Shown here: in pieces, positions 47,951 to 60,070 of the stretch
Layout: each line of letters starts with the position of its first letter
How positions within the stretch are numbered: position 1 is the first letter of the stretch
Source of the DNA: Chinchilla lanigera
Taxonomy: Eukaryota; Chordata; Mammalia; Rodentia; Chinchillidae
Direction of reading: 5' to 3'
NCBI RefSeq assembly: GCF_000276665.1
Contig: NW_004955417.1
Location: 18,860,537 to 18,924,536, forward strand
Length of the DNA stretch: 64,000 nt
The notes under the pieces: generated by a model
What the model was told of the DNA's origin: nothing
Seen by the model: the letters and a program-made list of their open reading frames with translations, nothing else
Databases searched by the model: none
Made by a program: the position numbers and the translations under genes

Positions 47951-50889
47951 ACAACCCAAATATCTTTCCTAAGCATATATCGTAATTAACTCAGGTTAAT
48001 CTAGTATAAACAATTTAAACCAGTGAGCAATGATTACCAAAAAATACACAAAACAGAAATCCAAACAAAACAAAACAAGCTCATCTAAAAAGGAAAACAA
48101 AGTCTCATACTAGCATTGATTGCACTAGTTGGAGACCACTCAATACCAGAAAATCCAAGGTAACTGTTAGGTCAATAATTCCTTATTGCAAAGTTACACA
48201 AAGGAGTTTGAGAGTCGATGACCACTGTCTCATATATCACCTGCAATGTCTCACTGATTTATGACCCAAACACTCAGAGATATTCACCTCATTTATTGTA
48301 AAAGACACATTATTTAGGTTTGTTATGGACATGGAATGCTCTCTTTTATGAGGTCACTTCAAAAATTTTTAGGCAGATACCATTTTCAAATAGCATAATG
48401 CTAGAATATTCATAATAAGTAATAATAAATAGGCTATATTCTAAAAACAACTTTGATTCATGCACAAATACTCCCATATTAGCATGCTAGATATTAGGGC
48501 TATGATTTTAGAAAAAAGACAGACTGTCTTTAACATCAGAGAATGACATATTCATTTCAAATTCTCATTCTAAACACTACCAAACAATGAGAAATGAGAA
48601 ATCATAATGGCAAGAACATTCAGATCATCCAGGAAGAAGCTGAGCAGGGAAGGAGTGGAAACATCTTGAACCTGAGTCAGAAGGAAGGACACCACGTAAA
48701 ACCCCTGAATTTCAACCAGAAGTTTCAGCAGTATGTTTTTATTCTCAATTTTTAACAATATTTCCTGCAATTTTTCCTAAGAGTCCAGTTGATACTTATG
48801 CGTTTAAATTGCAGAGTCACCATAGATAATATGTTCTTAATTGAAAAAAATATTTTCTGTATAATGTTGAGTTATCTGGTAGACCAGAGAAAAATATGAT
48901 AATTAGCTGGTGTTACTGATTTTTTTTTCTGTGTTAAAATATGTAAACATTCCAGCTGCAATATTTTTGGAGGCATCGACCTTGTATTCATGTGAACTAC
49001 TTCTTCAAAAAACATTTTTACTAAATAAATTTAACCAAATGATTTTCTATAATTTTGATTATTTCAGCTTTTTATCATACTTACAGAATATATAATCTAA
49101 ATTTTAATTCCATTCCATTGCAACATTAAATAATATATTCATCCCCAAATGGTTGATTCTAGCAAAGATTGTATTTTCAAATTTAGTCTTGTAAAGTTAT
49201 GGATTGTGTGTTTGTCGGCTTCAAAATTCTTAAATTGAAACACTAACACTCAGTGATAATATTAGGAGATGAGCTACCTTGTGGGAGATGATTAGATCAT
49301 GAGTGTAGAGCCTGTACACATAAAATAGCATTTGAAAATGAAGAATGCCTTTACCAGGTTCGTTGGTGCCTTGATCTTGTATCATCATGTGAAAATTAAA
49401 CATCAGTCATTTAAGTCATTCAATCTATAATATTTTGCAGTAGCAGTCTCAGCTTCCTAAAATACACATTGAGTTTTTATCGTATATTTTCTATCTTGAT
49501 TTTGAAAGAATATATTTCAGTGTTTTTATTATTTTAATTTGTCAATTACAGTTCATGGAATGAAAGAAAAGTAGAATTTTCCTCATTTGCTTGTGACTGT
49601 CTTAATGGAAAATTTCCACTGGGTTTGCATAAAATGCGTATGTAATTTTAAAGGTTAGATTTACAAAACTAGCTAACATTATTGTAGAAACTTTCATTTA
49701 TAAATATTATTTATTTTGACATTCTAGTGTCTCATTAATAAAAGCAGAGGATAAAAATATATGTACTACAGAGCTGATTTTATCCTTTAAAATATTCCAC
49801 ACTTTAAGAGAAAAATATTTTATTATTGCATTTTCTGCTTTGATTGGTAGGATAATATTGTTCTTTCAGATGTGATTATAAATTATGTGTACTCTAAAAT
49901 TCCAAATACACTTTCCTGAGAGACTTTAGAATAATATCCATTCCATGATATCTTACCTCCCCAAATTTTTATTAGAGTATAAAATTAGTTTTATATTCAA
50001 CACTGAACAATTTAAATTAGAACTATGGGCGATAATGTCATATCTTTCTGACAGAATAAACTTCCAAAATGTTTCTTTGATTCCAGAAGTGCTATGAAAT
50101 AAAAGATCCATTATGGAATTAACTGTTTTTCTGTTTTAAGTATGTGATGACACTGATTTCCTGGAACCATGTAACTGTGAACGAAGTTCTTCTGCTAATA
50201 TATTTAACACATCAGTAGCTATCATAACACTTCTCATAAGTGCACAGACACATGTGTATGAGCTATAGATTGGAGCCAAATTAATTCAGTGGAGTAGTCA
50301 TTTGACATAATTGAAAAGTCGTGTTTTACACAGTGTCATATAAATGAACTTTTTACACCTATTCCCGTTATATTTTCATTTTCAGAAGTGGTGCTCTAAA
50401 CCATTGTTTTGTGAACTAGCTGTAATTCCTCTTGCACATAAGGTATGGACTCTGTTTTTCAATTGGGCAGTGAGAGAACCACAACAGCTCTAAATGCCAC
50501 TAAATATTGTGGATGAGTTACACAGTTATCATCAATTTGTTTTCAATATGTAAATATAACATCTAATTTCTCAGGAGGCATGCATTTTTGAGAGCATTGT
50601 TACTGGGAATTTGCTGCAAAATTATTTTTTTTAAACATTCAGTAAGACAAAGACATTAATTATACATTTAAATGGTATAAGAAGTATATTTAATAAGACT
50701 GTTTATCTCTTTTCTCTCTCTTATTTAAATTTTTTCTTCTGCAAAAAGTAAAGAAACCATCCCTTTCAACATGAACCAGTTACTCAGCCATGTAATCCCT
50801 TTTGCAAAGTTAAAATTTAAACATCAAAAGCAAAAGTCTTTCTCAGCAATAGAAAGCACAGGAAAATTAAACAGAAAAGGGTTAGTATA
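47951..50889. other. Unique AT-rich intergenic sequence
   Basis: About 2.9 kb without a recognised gene or repeat. Frames at 48570-48770 (minus) and 48910-49095 (plus) have no recognisable domains. Confidence 0.45.
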
Positions 50890-51275
50890 CTAAAAAAAAG
50901 ACATTTTAACAGCTAAAATTGACCAACATATAACATACAATTAACTCATAAATTGACAAGAAAATCAAGGAAAATTTTAAAAAGAATTTACACAGGCAAT
51001 ACATACTAGAATGTTTATGAGTATGTGAAAGTAAGTACAATCTCTTTTGTAATTGGAGAGAAGAAAACTTCAACAATGAGAAATCATTTTGTACTCTTTT
51101 GACCAAAATGAGTGGAAAAATATGGTATATTGTCTGGAATATGAAAAATAGATCTCATACTTTTCTGGTGAAAGTAAAGGCAATTGTTGGCCACTGAGGA
51201 CACAATACATGGAAAAGAATTAAACATGACACTTACAAATATTTATGCTGATTCCTGTCAATATATTTCTGGGCC
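50890..51275 (+). mobile_element. Ancient L1 ORF2 3' fragment (probable)
   Basis: Sense text with 'CTTTTGTAATTGGAGAGAAG', 'CAACAATGAGAAATCATTTT' and 'CTCATACTTTTCTGGTG' follows the order of old L1M ORF2 C-terminal sequence. It is heavily diverged. Confidence 0.45.
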
Positions 51276-51643
51276 TTGTAGAACCACATGGGTTCTGTAC
51301 ACTTGGCCAGAAAGAGACTGTAGTTAATTCATCTCTGTTGGAAATAAAAAATTAAGTAAAATGTGGAGAAATACATTGGAGGTACAATGCCCCAGATTGA
51401 TGAACTGTGATCAAGATAATTACATCAACAAGGATAGTCCACTGAAAATAGTTTTGACTTACTTTTAGAGCAGCACATAAAAAATCTATACCATTATATA
51501 AATCATTTAAATAATATATTAATATTCACTGTATCCACTATATCTTTAAAAAAACTCACACTCAATGGCATAAGCAAATACTTTATAGTAGGTTCTCATA
51601 AGGAAAGCAAAATGGGAAAGAAGATTGAAAGAAAAGGGGACAA
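51276..51643. other. Unique sequence
   Basis: No gene or repeat recognised upstream of the long L1. Confidence 0.4.
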
Positions 51644-52374
51644 GGGGAGGGACACCGAGATGGTGGAGTTGTAAGCATCAGAGAGAGCATCTACAAGAAT
51701 TGCCATCCAGATACTGCAATATAAAAACTTAAAGAAGATAAGAAGGAGACAAGTGGGTCCCTTGGACCCAGGAAGGTTCTAAAGTGTGAATGGAAGCCCA
51801 CAAATAGGGTGAAAAGACAAAGTTCAGTGAAAAAGAAGGAGGTAGTTGCTGGAATCTTCTCCCTGGGATGAGACTCACTGAATGAGAGAAGATTCAAACC
51901 TTTACGCACAAGGTGACTGCTGGCGACCCCAGAGACCTCCATGGAGAGATACAGCAGTGGAGTGGAACAGCAGATGTGAAGGAGTGCACTAGCTAGTGGT
52001 GAGTGCTGAGGGCTCAGTTGTCCCTACAAGAGAGAGTGATTGGCTGGGAGCCATCTTGGAAGGAAGATGGATGAGCTCAGAACTTGGCTGTTGTCTCCAC
52101 ATAGCAGCTCCCCCCAGGTGGGCTCAAGCCCGAGGAGGGTGCTCTGAAGACTTCAGACCAAATGAGTCTGGTATCAGCCACAAGATGCAGACTCACTGAG
52201 ATTACCCACTAACTGGCCAAAAAGCTACTAGCTGGCTTGCTGGGATTCATGAACACAGATCAGGACTCTGTCTCCACATGCTGTCTACCAGTGAGCAGAG
52301 ACTTACCTAGAAGTGCCCTTTTTTCATTCTCTTTGTTCATTTATTTTGCTGTTGTGTTTTTTTTGTGTGTGGTT

Positions 52375-52416
52375 TTTGTTGTTGTTGTTGTTGTTGTTGT
52401 TGTTTTTTTTTTTTTT
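52375..52416. repeat. (TTG)n and poly(T) in L1 5'UTR
   Basis: About nine TTG units are followed by a T run. An 115-codon frame rich in V and F (52237-52584) arises from it. Confidence 0.95.
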
Positions 52417-53109
52417 ACTTTTGTTCTTGTTTTTATGAGTGAGAGCATGGTTTCTAGCCTTTTTTGTCATTCTCATTCTGTTCTATTCTTCCGTTTCTCT
52501 CTTCCTTCTCCCTTTTCTTCCAGTATTCTGTACCAGTTACCCAAAGTTAGTGTGTTTCCCCATTATCCTCTCACCTTATTCTAATCCATCCCCCTTCTTC
52601 TACTTCTCTATTTTCTTCCTAAATCACTTTAAATTTTAAGCCCTAAGGGGAAAATTGACATATTAAAGACTTATATGCTACATATAATTTTCTAGTTTGT
52701 TTTAGATATTGTTATATAACAAGAAATCTAGGTGGCAAATTAATGGTCACTGCAGTTTGTCATTTTCTAGATTGTGTTTGATGCTATTGTTACTGCTGAT
52801 GGTACTACTTCAGTAAAAATTGACATCTTGTTCTAAATAGCCATTCTTCCAGGTATCCCAAGATTGACAGTGATTACAAGTCATGAAAATACTGTTCTAA
52901 AGAGCCAAACAACCACAGGCTGGGCCAAGCAGGCAGCAACTTCTCAGTCCCAACAATTTTAAGAGGTAGGATCTTGCAACAGACTCAAACTGCAAAAACC
53001 AGCTATACCTAAGAGATACCTCAGAGCAATAGTCATTTCCAAAGGGTTCTAAATACTAGTAATAAAGCAACCCTCCATAAGCATTTCACAAGCATCGTTA
53101 CAGGAATTA

Positions 53110-53112
53110 AAA

Positions 53113-53176
<64 letters not shown>

Positions 53177-53239
53177 GAAAAGAAAAGAAAGAAAGAAAGA
53201 AAGAAAGAAAAAGAAAGAGAAAAGAAAGAAAGAAAAAGA

Positions 53240-53302
<63 letters not shown>

Positions 53303-53304
53303 AA
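53110..53304. repeat. (GAAA)n microsatellite at L1 5'UTR/ORF1 junction
   Basis: About 195 bp of GAAA units with GAGAAAA and AAAAAGAAAG interruptions ends directly at the ORF1-like ATG (53305). On the minus strand it translates as FLSFFLSFF-type low-complexity peptide, giving two false frames of more than 100 codons. Confidence 0.97.
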
Positions 53305-54654
53305 ATGGGAAGACAGTTAAACAAGATGCCGCTATAGACATCCAGTTCAGCAAAGGCAAACCCAGGGGACAATGAGGTGGGACAATCTCAAAGCCACCCA
53401 GTTGGTTTCTCTAAAGTGGTAACAACAAAGCAATTGAACGAGGCTCTAGAGAAACATCAAATCAGGAAAATTTCCTCAGATAACCACAGAGATACTATCC
53501 ACAATGAAAACCAAGCTTAACGAATCTAGAGCAGATATAGATTTTAAAAAAATAGAGGTGTTTAAGAAATTATGGAAGTCAGGATTGATCAGCATAGAGA
53601 AGAAATGGAATCCACAAGGTAGATTCAAGTAGCTACCTATAGGAATAAAAATTCCACTGAAAGTATCCATGTCAGATTAAACCAGTGCAAGGTCAGGATA
53701 TCAGATACACAAGACAAGCTTGCAGTTAGCAATCATGAAAAGAAATATTTCTTAAAAATAGCAAGAGACCATGTGAAATCAATCCAGCAGGTACTAGATG
53801 AGGCAAAGAAGAATAAATTAAGACTAATTGGAATAGATGAAAATTCAGGAGATAGAAAAAATGATGTAGAAAATATTCACAGACATCATGGCAGAAAATG
53901 TCCCTGGTAGGGAAAAATAATTTGACATACAGAATTCAACACAAGAATCGTAATCTTAAAAGCTGTTTGGGAAAAGAAACAAATCACCATAAAGGAAAGC
54001 CTATCAGAATCACAGCTGACTTCTTAGCACAGACCCTCAGGTCAAGGAGAGCTTAGACTGAACCATTTCAAGCTCTAAAGGAAAACAGCTTTTAACCAAT
54101 GGGTCACAGGTGAAATTAAAGAAATTAGGCAGTTTCTACAATTAAATGATAATGACCATATAACATACTAGAATTAAGGAAATGAAAGAAGCCCTAAGAG
54201 GGAAATGTATAGTAGTGAATACCCATGTCAGGAAAACAGATCAAGTACAAATAAAAAATTAATGAAGCTCAAATTTCTAGAAAAGCAGACAGCATGCTAA
54301 GCCAAAAGCTCATATGATAGAGGAAATTACAAAGATTACAGCAGAAATTAACACATTGGAGACTAAGAAAACAATACAAAGAGTCAATGAATTGAAGAGT
54401 TTGTTCTTTCAAAGATTAAATAAAATTAGCAAACCCTTAGCTAACCTCATCCAAAAAAAGGAAAGAAAGGATTCAAATCCATGAAATTTGGAATGAAAAG
54501 GGAGAAATTATAATGGATCCTGCAGAAATCAGAAGATCATCCATACCTACTTTGAGAAACTGTGTTCTAGTAAGATAGAAAATGCAGAAGAAATGGACAG
54601 ATTCACAGATACATATAAATTACCAAAGCTGAATCAAGAAGATATAAAAATCCT

Positions 54655-54739
54655 GGGCCAGGAATATAGCTCAGTGGTATAGTACCTCCCTGGTAAGCAC
54701 AACGTCATAAATTGAATTCCCAGTTAAAAAAAAAAGAAT
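54655..54739 (+). mobile_element. ID SINE inside L1 ORF2
   Basis: GGGCCAGGAATATAGCTCAG start, CCTGGTAAGCACAACGTC middle, then an A tail. The AAGATATAAAA duplication (54639-54649 and 54740-54750) restores the L1 text. It is of the ATATAGCTCAGTGG subfamily. Confidence 0.93.
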
Positions 54740-57389
54740 AAGATATAAAAGTTCAAATACACCAATATTAATCAGTGAAATAGAAGATATAATTAAAACC
54801 CTACCAGCAAAGAAAAGCATAGGTCCTGATGGATTCACTGCTGAAAATTTTAAGAAATTTAGAGAAGACCTAATACCACTAATTCACCAACTCTTTAATG
54901 AAATGGAAAGGAAAGCAATAGTCCAAACTCCACTCCTAGAAGCAAGCATTACCCTGACACCAAAACTAGAGAAGGACCCAACTAAGAAAGAAAACTACAG
55001 GCCAAACTCCCCAATAAACATAGTTGTAAATATCCTCAATATGACACTAGAAGTAGAATGCAGCAAATCATCAAGAAGATTATACACCATGACCAAGTTG
55101 GATCGTCCCAAGGGATACAGGGATGTTTCAATATATGTAAATCAATCAATGCAATACACCATTTTAACAGAGCCAAAAGGGGGAAAAATATGATTATCTT
55201 AACAGATGCAGAAAAAGCTTTTGACAAAGTGTAGCACCCATTTATGATAAAAACCTTACAGAAAATTAGAATAAATGGTCTTTATCTCAATCTGATAAAA
55301 GCCATTTATGAAAAACAATAGCCAACATCATACTAAGTGGATAAAAACTGAAAGCTTTCACTCTAAAATCAGGAACAAGATAAGGATATTCACTGTCCCC
55401 ATTCTTATTCAACATAGTTCTGGCAAATTTAACCTAAGAAGTTAGACAAGAGAGAGAAATAAAAGGCATAACAAAAAGAAAAGAGGAAGTTAAATTATAA
55501 TTGTTTGCAGATGACATAAAACTCTAAATAGAAGACCCCAAAACCCCACTAAAAACTGCTACATTTAATAAACAAATTCAGTAGCATAGCTAGATACAAA
55601 GTCAACACTCAAAAATTAGTAGTCTTCCTGTTCACAAATGACAAATTCACTGAGAGAAATTAGGGAAACTTTCAAAATACCATCCAAAAACTTAAATACC
55701 TAGGAATCAATCTAACAAAGTATGTAAAAGACCTCTACATTGAAAACTGCATTACTCTGAATAAGGAGATTGAAGAGGATATCAGAAAATGGAAAGATAT
55801 ACCTTGGTCTTGGGTAGAAGAACCAATATAGTGAAAATGGCCATACTTCCAAAGCTATCTTACAGATTTAATACAATTCTGATCAAATTTCCAACAGCAT
55901 ATCTCACAGAATTAGAGAAAGCAATCCTAAAATTAATTTGGAACCAGAAGAGACCTAGAATAGCAAGGCAATCCTGGACAACAGAGCAAGGCAGAGGGGT
56001 CTCACAATCCCTGACTTGAAATTATACCATAAAGCTACACTGATAAAAACAGCATAGTACTGGCAAAAAATGACCCAAAGGTCAATGAAACAGATCAGAA
56101 GATGCAGAAACAACTCCTGACATACTCAGCCACCTTATCTTTGACAAAGATACTTCACTGGAGCCAATATAGCATCATTTATAGATGGTACTAAAAAAGA
56201 ATTGGCTTTGCACATGCCAAAGATTAAACTGGACCAATAACTTTCACCATGTACTAAACTAAATGCAAAATGGACCAAAGATTTAAATACTAAAATAGAA
56301 ATATTAAATGTGTTGGAAGATAGATAGGTAAAATTCTTGAGGACATTGGTGCAGTGAAAGACTTTATGAACAAAACCCAAATCACACAAGAACTATCACA
56401 AAGGATCAACAACTGGGATCTCATCTTATTGAAAAGCTTTTGCACAGCAAGAGAACCCACCAACAGAGTGAAGAGACAAGTGATGTGGGAAAAAAATATT
56501 TGCCAGCTGTTCCTCAGACAAAGCAATACTATCAAAAACATATAAAGCACTAAAAAATATCAGACCTCCTAAATTGTAATACCCAGTGTAAAAGTGGGCA
56601 TCAGAGATGAATATACACTTTTCAGATGAAGAAATACCAACAGCAAACAAATATATGAAAAAGTGTTCAACATCTCTGGTCATTCAAGAGATGAAAATCA
56701 AAACTACACTGAGATTCCATTTCACCCTTGAAAGAATAGCTATTATATAGACATCAACCAATAACAAATACTGGAGGGGCTGAGTTAAAAAAGGAACATT
56801 TTCCACTGTTGGTGGGAGTGCAGACTGATGTGATGATCACTGTCGAAATTGGTGTGGAGATTCCTCAAAAGCTAAGCTTTGAGGTCCCAGTTGAACCAAC
56901 TGTTCCTCCTCTGAATATCCTCCCAGAAGAATTAAAAACATCACACCACAGTGAAATATGTTCATCCATGTTTACAGAAGCATTTTTGTAACAGCTAGAT
57001 CTTGTAAACAAACCAAATGCCCATCAACTGAGGAATGGATAAAACACATTTTTTTTATACAATGGAGTACTATTCAGCAATAAAGAAGAAAAACTGCAGA
57101 CTTTCATAAATAATAAATGCAATTTAAAACCATACTCATAAGTGAAATAAACCAGACTACTATGTGCAAACATCGTATTTCCTACCTAGTGCAGGAAGCT
57201 GAAAGAGTAAATAAAGTCCAAAATTTGCAATGCATATTGTAAAAGGGGAAGAAAATGGGATGGGAGAAAGGAAAAAGAATGAAGGAAAAAGTCTAAAAAC
57301 AAAACAAAAAACTCCAGGTCTTCCACACACTGATGATAATAATATGCTACAATTAGTTAATTTCGTGTCTGCTTTTGCACTTCAAAGAA

Positions 57390-57406
57390 AACACACACAC
57401 ACACAC
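57390..57406. repeat. Short (CA)n run
   Basis: Eight CA units near the 3' end of the long L1. Confidence 0.9.
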
Positions 57407-57461
57407 ATGCTTCTATTAAGAAAATAACAGTCTGAAATAAATACAGTAGAGTAAAAGATGG

Positions 57462-57915
57462 TATAATGGATTGTATCCAGATGTCTCTACAAAGCCTCAT
57501 GCACTCAGAGGTGGGGCTTTTCAGAGGTGGCTCCACTGAAGATGTGTGATATTGGGATTAAGGGTGTGTGATAACTAAATGGATTTATCACAGTTCTGAG
57601 CATGGATGATAGAAGCCATACCCTGGGTGTGGATGGCACCAGTCAATAGGCTTCTAGCCTGGGTAGAATATGAAGGGAGAGAGGGAAGACAGAGTTGCTG
57701 CTGCTGTTGTTGCTGCTGCTGTTGCCGCTTTGCTGCTTCATGCCTGGTTGCCATGGATGTTTTCTCTTCTGTGATGTCCCTCAGCCATGCTGCCCTCCTT
57801 TAGAGCCAGCTGACTAGGGACTGAAACCTCTGCAAACTGTGAGCTGAAATGAATCTTTTTTTCCTTTAACTTGTGGGTGTTGGGTATTTTGTCTCAGCAA
57901 TGAGAAAACTAACAA
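57462..57915 (+). mobile_element. MaLR-like solo LTR, sense (copy 3)
   Basis: It starts TAATGGATTGTATCCAGATG. Later come the C/T-rich segment with 'TGCCTGGTTGCCATGGATG', 'GACTGAAACCTCTGCAAACT', the poly(A)-signal region 'GAGCTGAAATGAATCTTTTT' and the 3' end 'TTTTGTCTCAGCAATGAGAA' with AACTAACAAC. The three antisense copies show the complementary order. It holds an expanded TGC tract. Confidence 0.7.
57695..57737. repeat. (TGC)n/(TTG) trinucleotide repeat in LTR
   Basis: About 14 CTG/TTG-type units sit inside the MaLR-like LTR. In one frame they would encode a run of cysteines (57606-57803), which is an artefact. Confidence 0.92.
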
Positions 57916-59476
57916 CGATATTTTGTGGAAGTTATACATAACAAAGTGTTTTGTAGAGTAGAGATCACAAACTTTGCAATGCTGTGCCATGGAAGTTAAG
58001 TAGTCCCAAGTAGTAAAAATGAGCACAGTTCCCATAAACTGCATGGGAATTGTATAATGTGGTTTTCTTCTCTAACTCAGCCCATAGACAGTGCAATCAT
58101 AAGTGAAAAATGCAATATTATGCTTCCTTGGGCGATACATTGAAAAATATGAAAGGTCACCTAAGTTTAATGAAGTGGTACATAAAAGCTGAACAATTTA
58201 AAAATGTAGAGTACAGATCAGAAATCATAGGAAGATCCTGGAACAGCCCTAGACTACAGGATTGAGGTTCAAGTTCAATTAATATAAATGTTTGAGGAAA
58301 AGCACTACCCCTGAGACATCTGTGTTAACTAAGGGCAAAAAAGTCCAATATTTCTAACATTCAAGCCTCTGCTTTCCATAATTCAGAAAGATAAAGATTC
58401 ATGAAATGAATGAGAAAAAGTTACATTTTCCTAAGTGCATGATGATAAATTAGAGATCAGACTGGAGGTATAATTTTTTTCCTGTCTAAATCACTCCAAC
58501 TCCCCTTCTATTACTCCTTTTCTTGGGTTTAATATGTCATATTTCATGCGAACCGATTGAACAGTGCCAATCTTAAATATGCACTTATTTATTATTTCAT
58601 GCAGTATTATTTCAGAGGATAATTTTTTCTGAGTTAAAATTCATTGATATTTTCTAAAGCACTTTCACTCTTTGAAAATTAATCCTATGCTAGAAGCCTA
58701 TACTTTTAAATTTCTTTTTCATTTCCTTATTTTAAAAAAGTTCTTTGTATTCTAATGTGAAAACAATAGCCTGCTTGCAAAATAAAGACGGTGCTATAGT
58801 AGGAGCTTATGTGAATTTCATTTGCGTTTATAAAAAGGACTCTGCTAGTACAAAGAAATGAACAATAAGCTATACATAGAAGTACTGTTTTTTCCACCAA
58901 CAATTTGTTAATAGGGTATACTTGAGACCAAATTTATAATTATACACTTGCTGTAAAATGCCTTTTTAATACAAAATAATGCTTAATTATGGCAGTTAGC
59001 CCTATTCTCTGTATCAAAACTTGAGTGTTTTAGATGCATTGTATGCATTTTGAATTGTTTGAAAACTTTCTTTACTAATTTTTAAAGAAATGAATTATCT
59101 CCAGCTTAAGTAGGAAAATGGTTTATTTGTATATACAGATATGAAATATGAATCCCATATATTTCAAAGCATACATTACTTCTCTAGAATCTATTGAAAT
59201 TCAGGAGATTCCAAGACCCTTTTATGTTCTAGGATTACTTTTGCAAAATATACATACAAAAGCACACACCATTAACTTTTCAAACAGCAATATATTCTTC
59301 TTTTTTTTTTTTGTTCCTATATTGTTTCTGTTATTCTTTCATGGTTCCCTCCTTTTCCTTATTTTCTTGGTACTTCTGTTTATTCTCTTGCTGTATTTTA
59401 AATTTACTAAATTGAATGATTATTTCATTTACATTATTTGTTGTTTCTTTATGTGTTTCAAACTCTACATACTATT
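57916..59476. other. Unique AT-rich sequence
   Basis: No gene recognised. The block 58780-59010 is non-repetitive and contains TAATTATGGCAGTTAG (homeodomain-type motif), a weaker candidate regulatory segment than those listed. The 122-codon frame at 59148-59516 is a T-rich hydrophobic artefact. Confidence 0.4.
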
Positions 59477-59908
59477 TGTCTTAATTACTTTCTCATTACT
59501 GGGACAAAGTATCTGACATCCACATGTTAAAGAAGGAAATGATTATTTTGTCTTAAAGTTTGCAGAGATTTCAGTTCATACTTGGCTGGTCAGCTGACTC
59601 CAAGCCAGAGTAGCATGGTAGAGGGGCATGGCGGAGGAGAACAGTTCATGGCAGGGCAGGCAGGGAGCAGAGAGATTACCTTCTTTCCCTTATAATTCCA
59701 CCCAGGCTGCAAGCCTATTGGTTAGTTCCACCCATGCCTAGAATATGTTTTCCCTCTTCCTTGAAACAGTCATCCACAACCAGAACCATGCTGAGCCAAT
59801 CAGTGGACCAATCCAGCATCACACACCCATAATCCAGTCACACCCAAAAGCCACACCTATGAACTCATGGGGCTTTGGGGGACATCTAGATACAAGTCAT
59901 AACAGTCT
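59477..59908 (-). mobile_element. MaLR-like solo LTR, antisense (copy 4)
   Basis: 'TTACTTTCTCATTACTGGGA', 'GAGATTTCAGTTCATACTTG', 'AAGCCAGAGTAGCATGGTAG' and the end 'GGGGGACATCTAGATACAAG' match copy 2 and the complement of copy 3. The 118-codon frame (59745-60101) crosses its edge into a SINE. Confidence 0.7.
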
Positions 59909-59942
59909 CCTAGTTTATACCTCAGTTCTGCCTCCCTCCCTC

Positions 59943-60070
59943 TTTTTTTCTTTTGAAACAAGGACTCACTATTTTATGCAGGCTGATCCTGAACTCATGT
60001 GCTCAAGTGATCATCTTGCTTCAGCCTCTCAAGCAGTTAGGAAAATGAATACATGCTTCCATGCCCAGCT
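59943..60070 (-). mobile_element. 7SL-derived (B1-type) SINE, antisense
   Basis: T-rich lead, then 'AACAAGGACTCACTATTTTA', 'CTCATGTGCTCAAGTGATCA' and 'CTTGCTTCAGCCTCTCAAGC', ending CATGCCCAGCTTA. This is the complement of a 7SL monomer, old by divergence. Confidence 0.8.

Larger units (their letters stand above)
51644..57440 (+). mobile_element. Near full-length L1, internally deleted, dead
   Basis: It starts with an L1-type 5'UTR (GGGAGGGACACCGAGATGG). ORF1-like sequence follows (53305-54095), with a coiled-coil segment and an 'RLIGIDENSGDR'-like motif near 53824-53860. ORF2 resumes only from the endonuclease-RT linker (54100), so the end of ORF1 and the whole endonuclease are missing. Reverse transcriptase text continues with FADD at 55504-55515, the C-terminal domain (55780-57060) and the 3'UTR. 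ATG at 53305 is followed by a stop after ten codons, and frames are broken throughout. It belongs to the same family as 22855-26556. An ID sits at 54655-54739. Frames between 51691 and 57427 are by-products. Confidence 0.92.

Noticed and set aside
52237..52584. 115-codon frame rich in V and F
   Set aside because: Derived from L1 5'UTR with TTG and T runs.
53033..53372. Two overlapping minus-strand frames over 100 codons with FLSFF repeats
   Set aside because: Translation of the GAAA microsatellite; pure low-complexity artefact.
55036..56683. Several 60-86-codon frames between 55 and 57 kb
   Set aside because: Fragments of the broken L1 ORF2 on either strand.
57606..57803. Frame with a run of cysteines
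   Set aside because: Produced by the TGC repeat within an LTR.
59148..59516. 122-codon hydrophobic frame, the longest in the window
   Set aside because: T-rich sequence gives F/L/I codons. It ends inside an LTR and has no conserved domain or initiation context.
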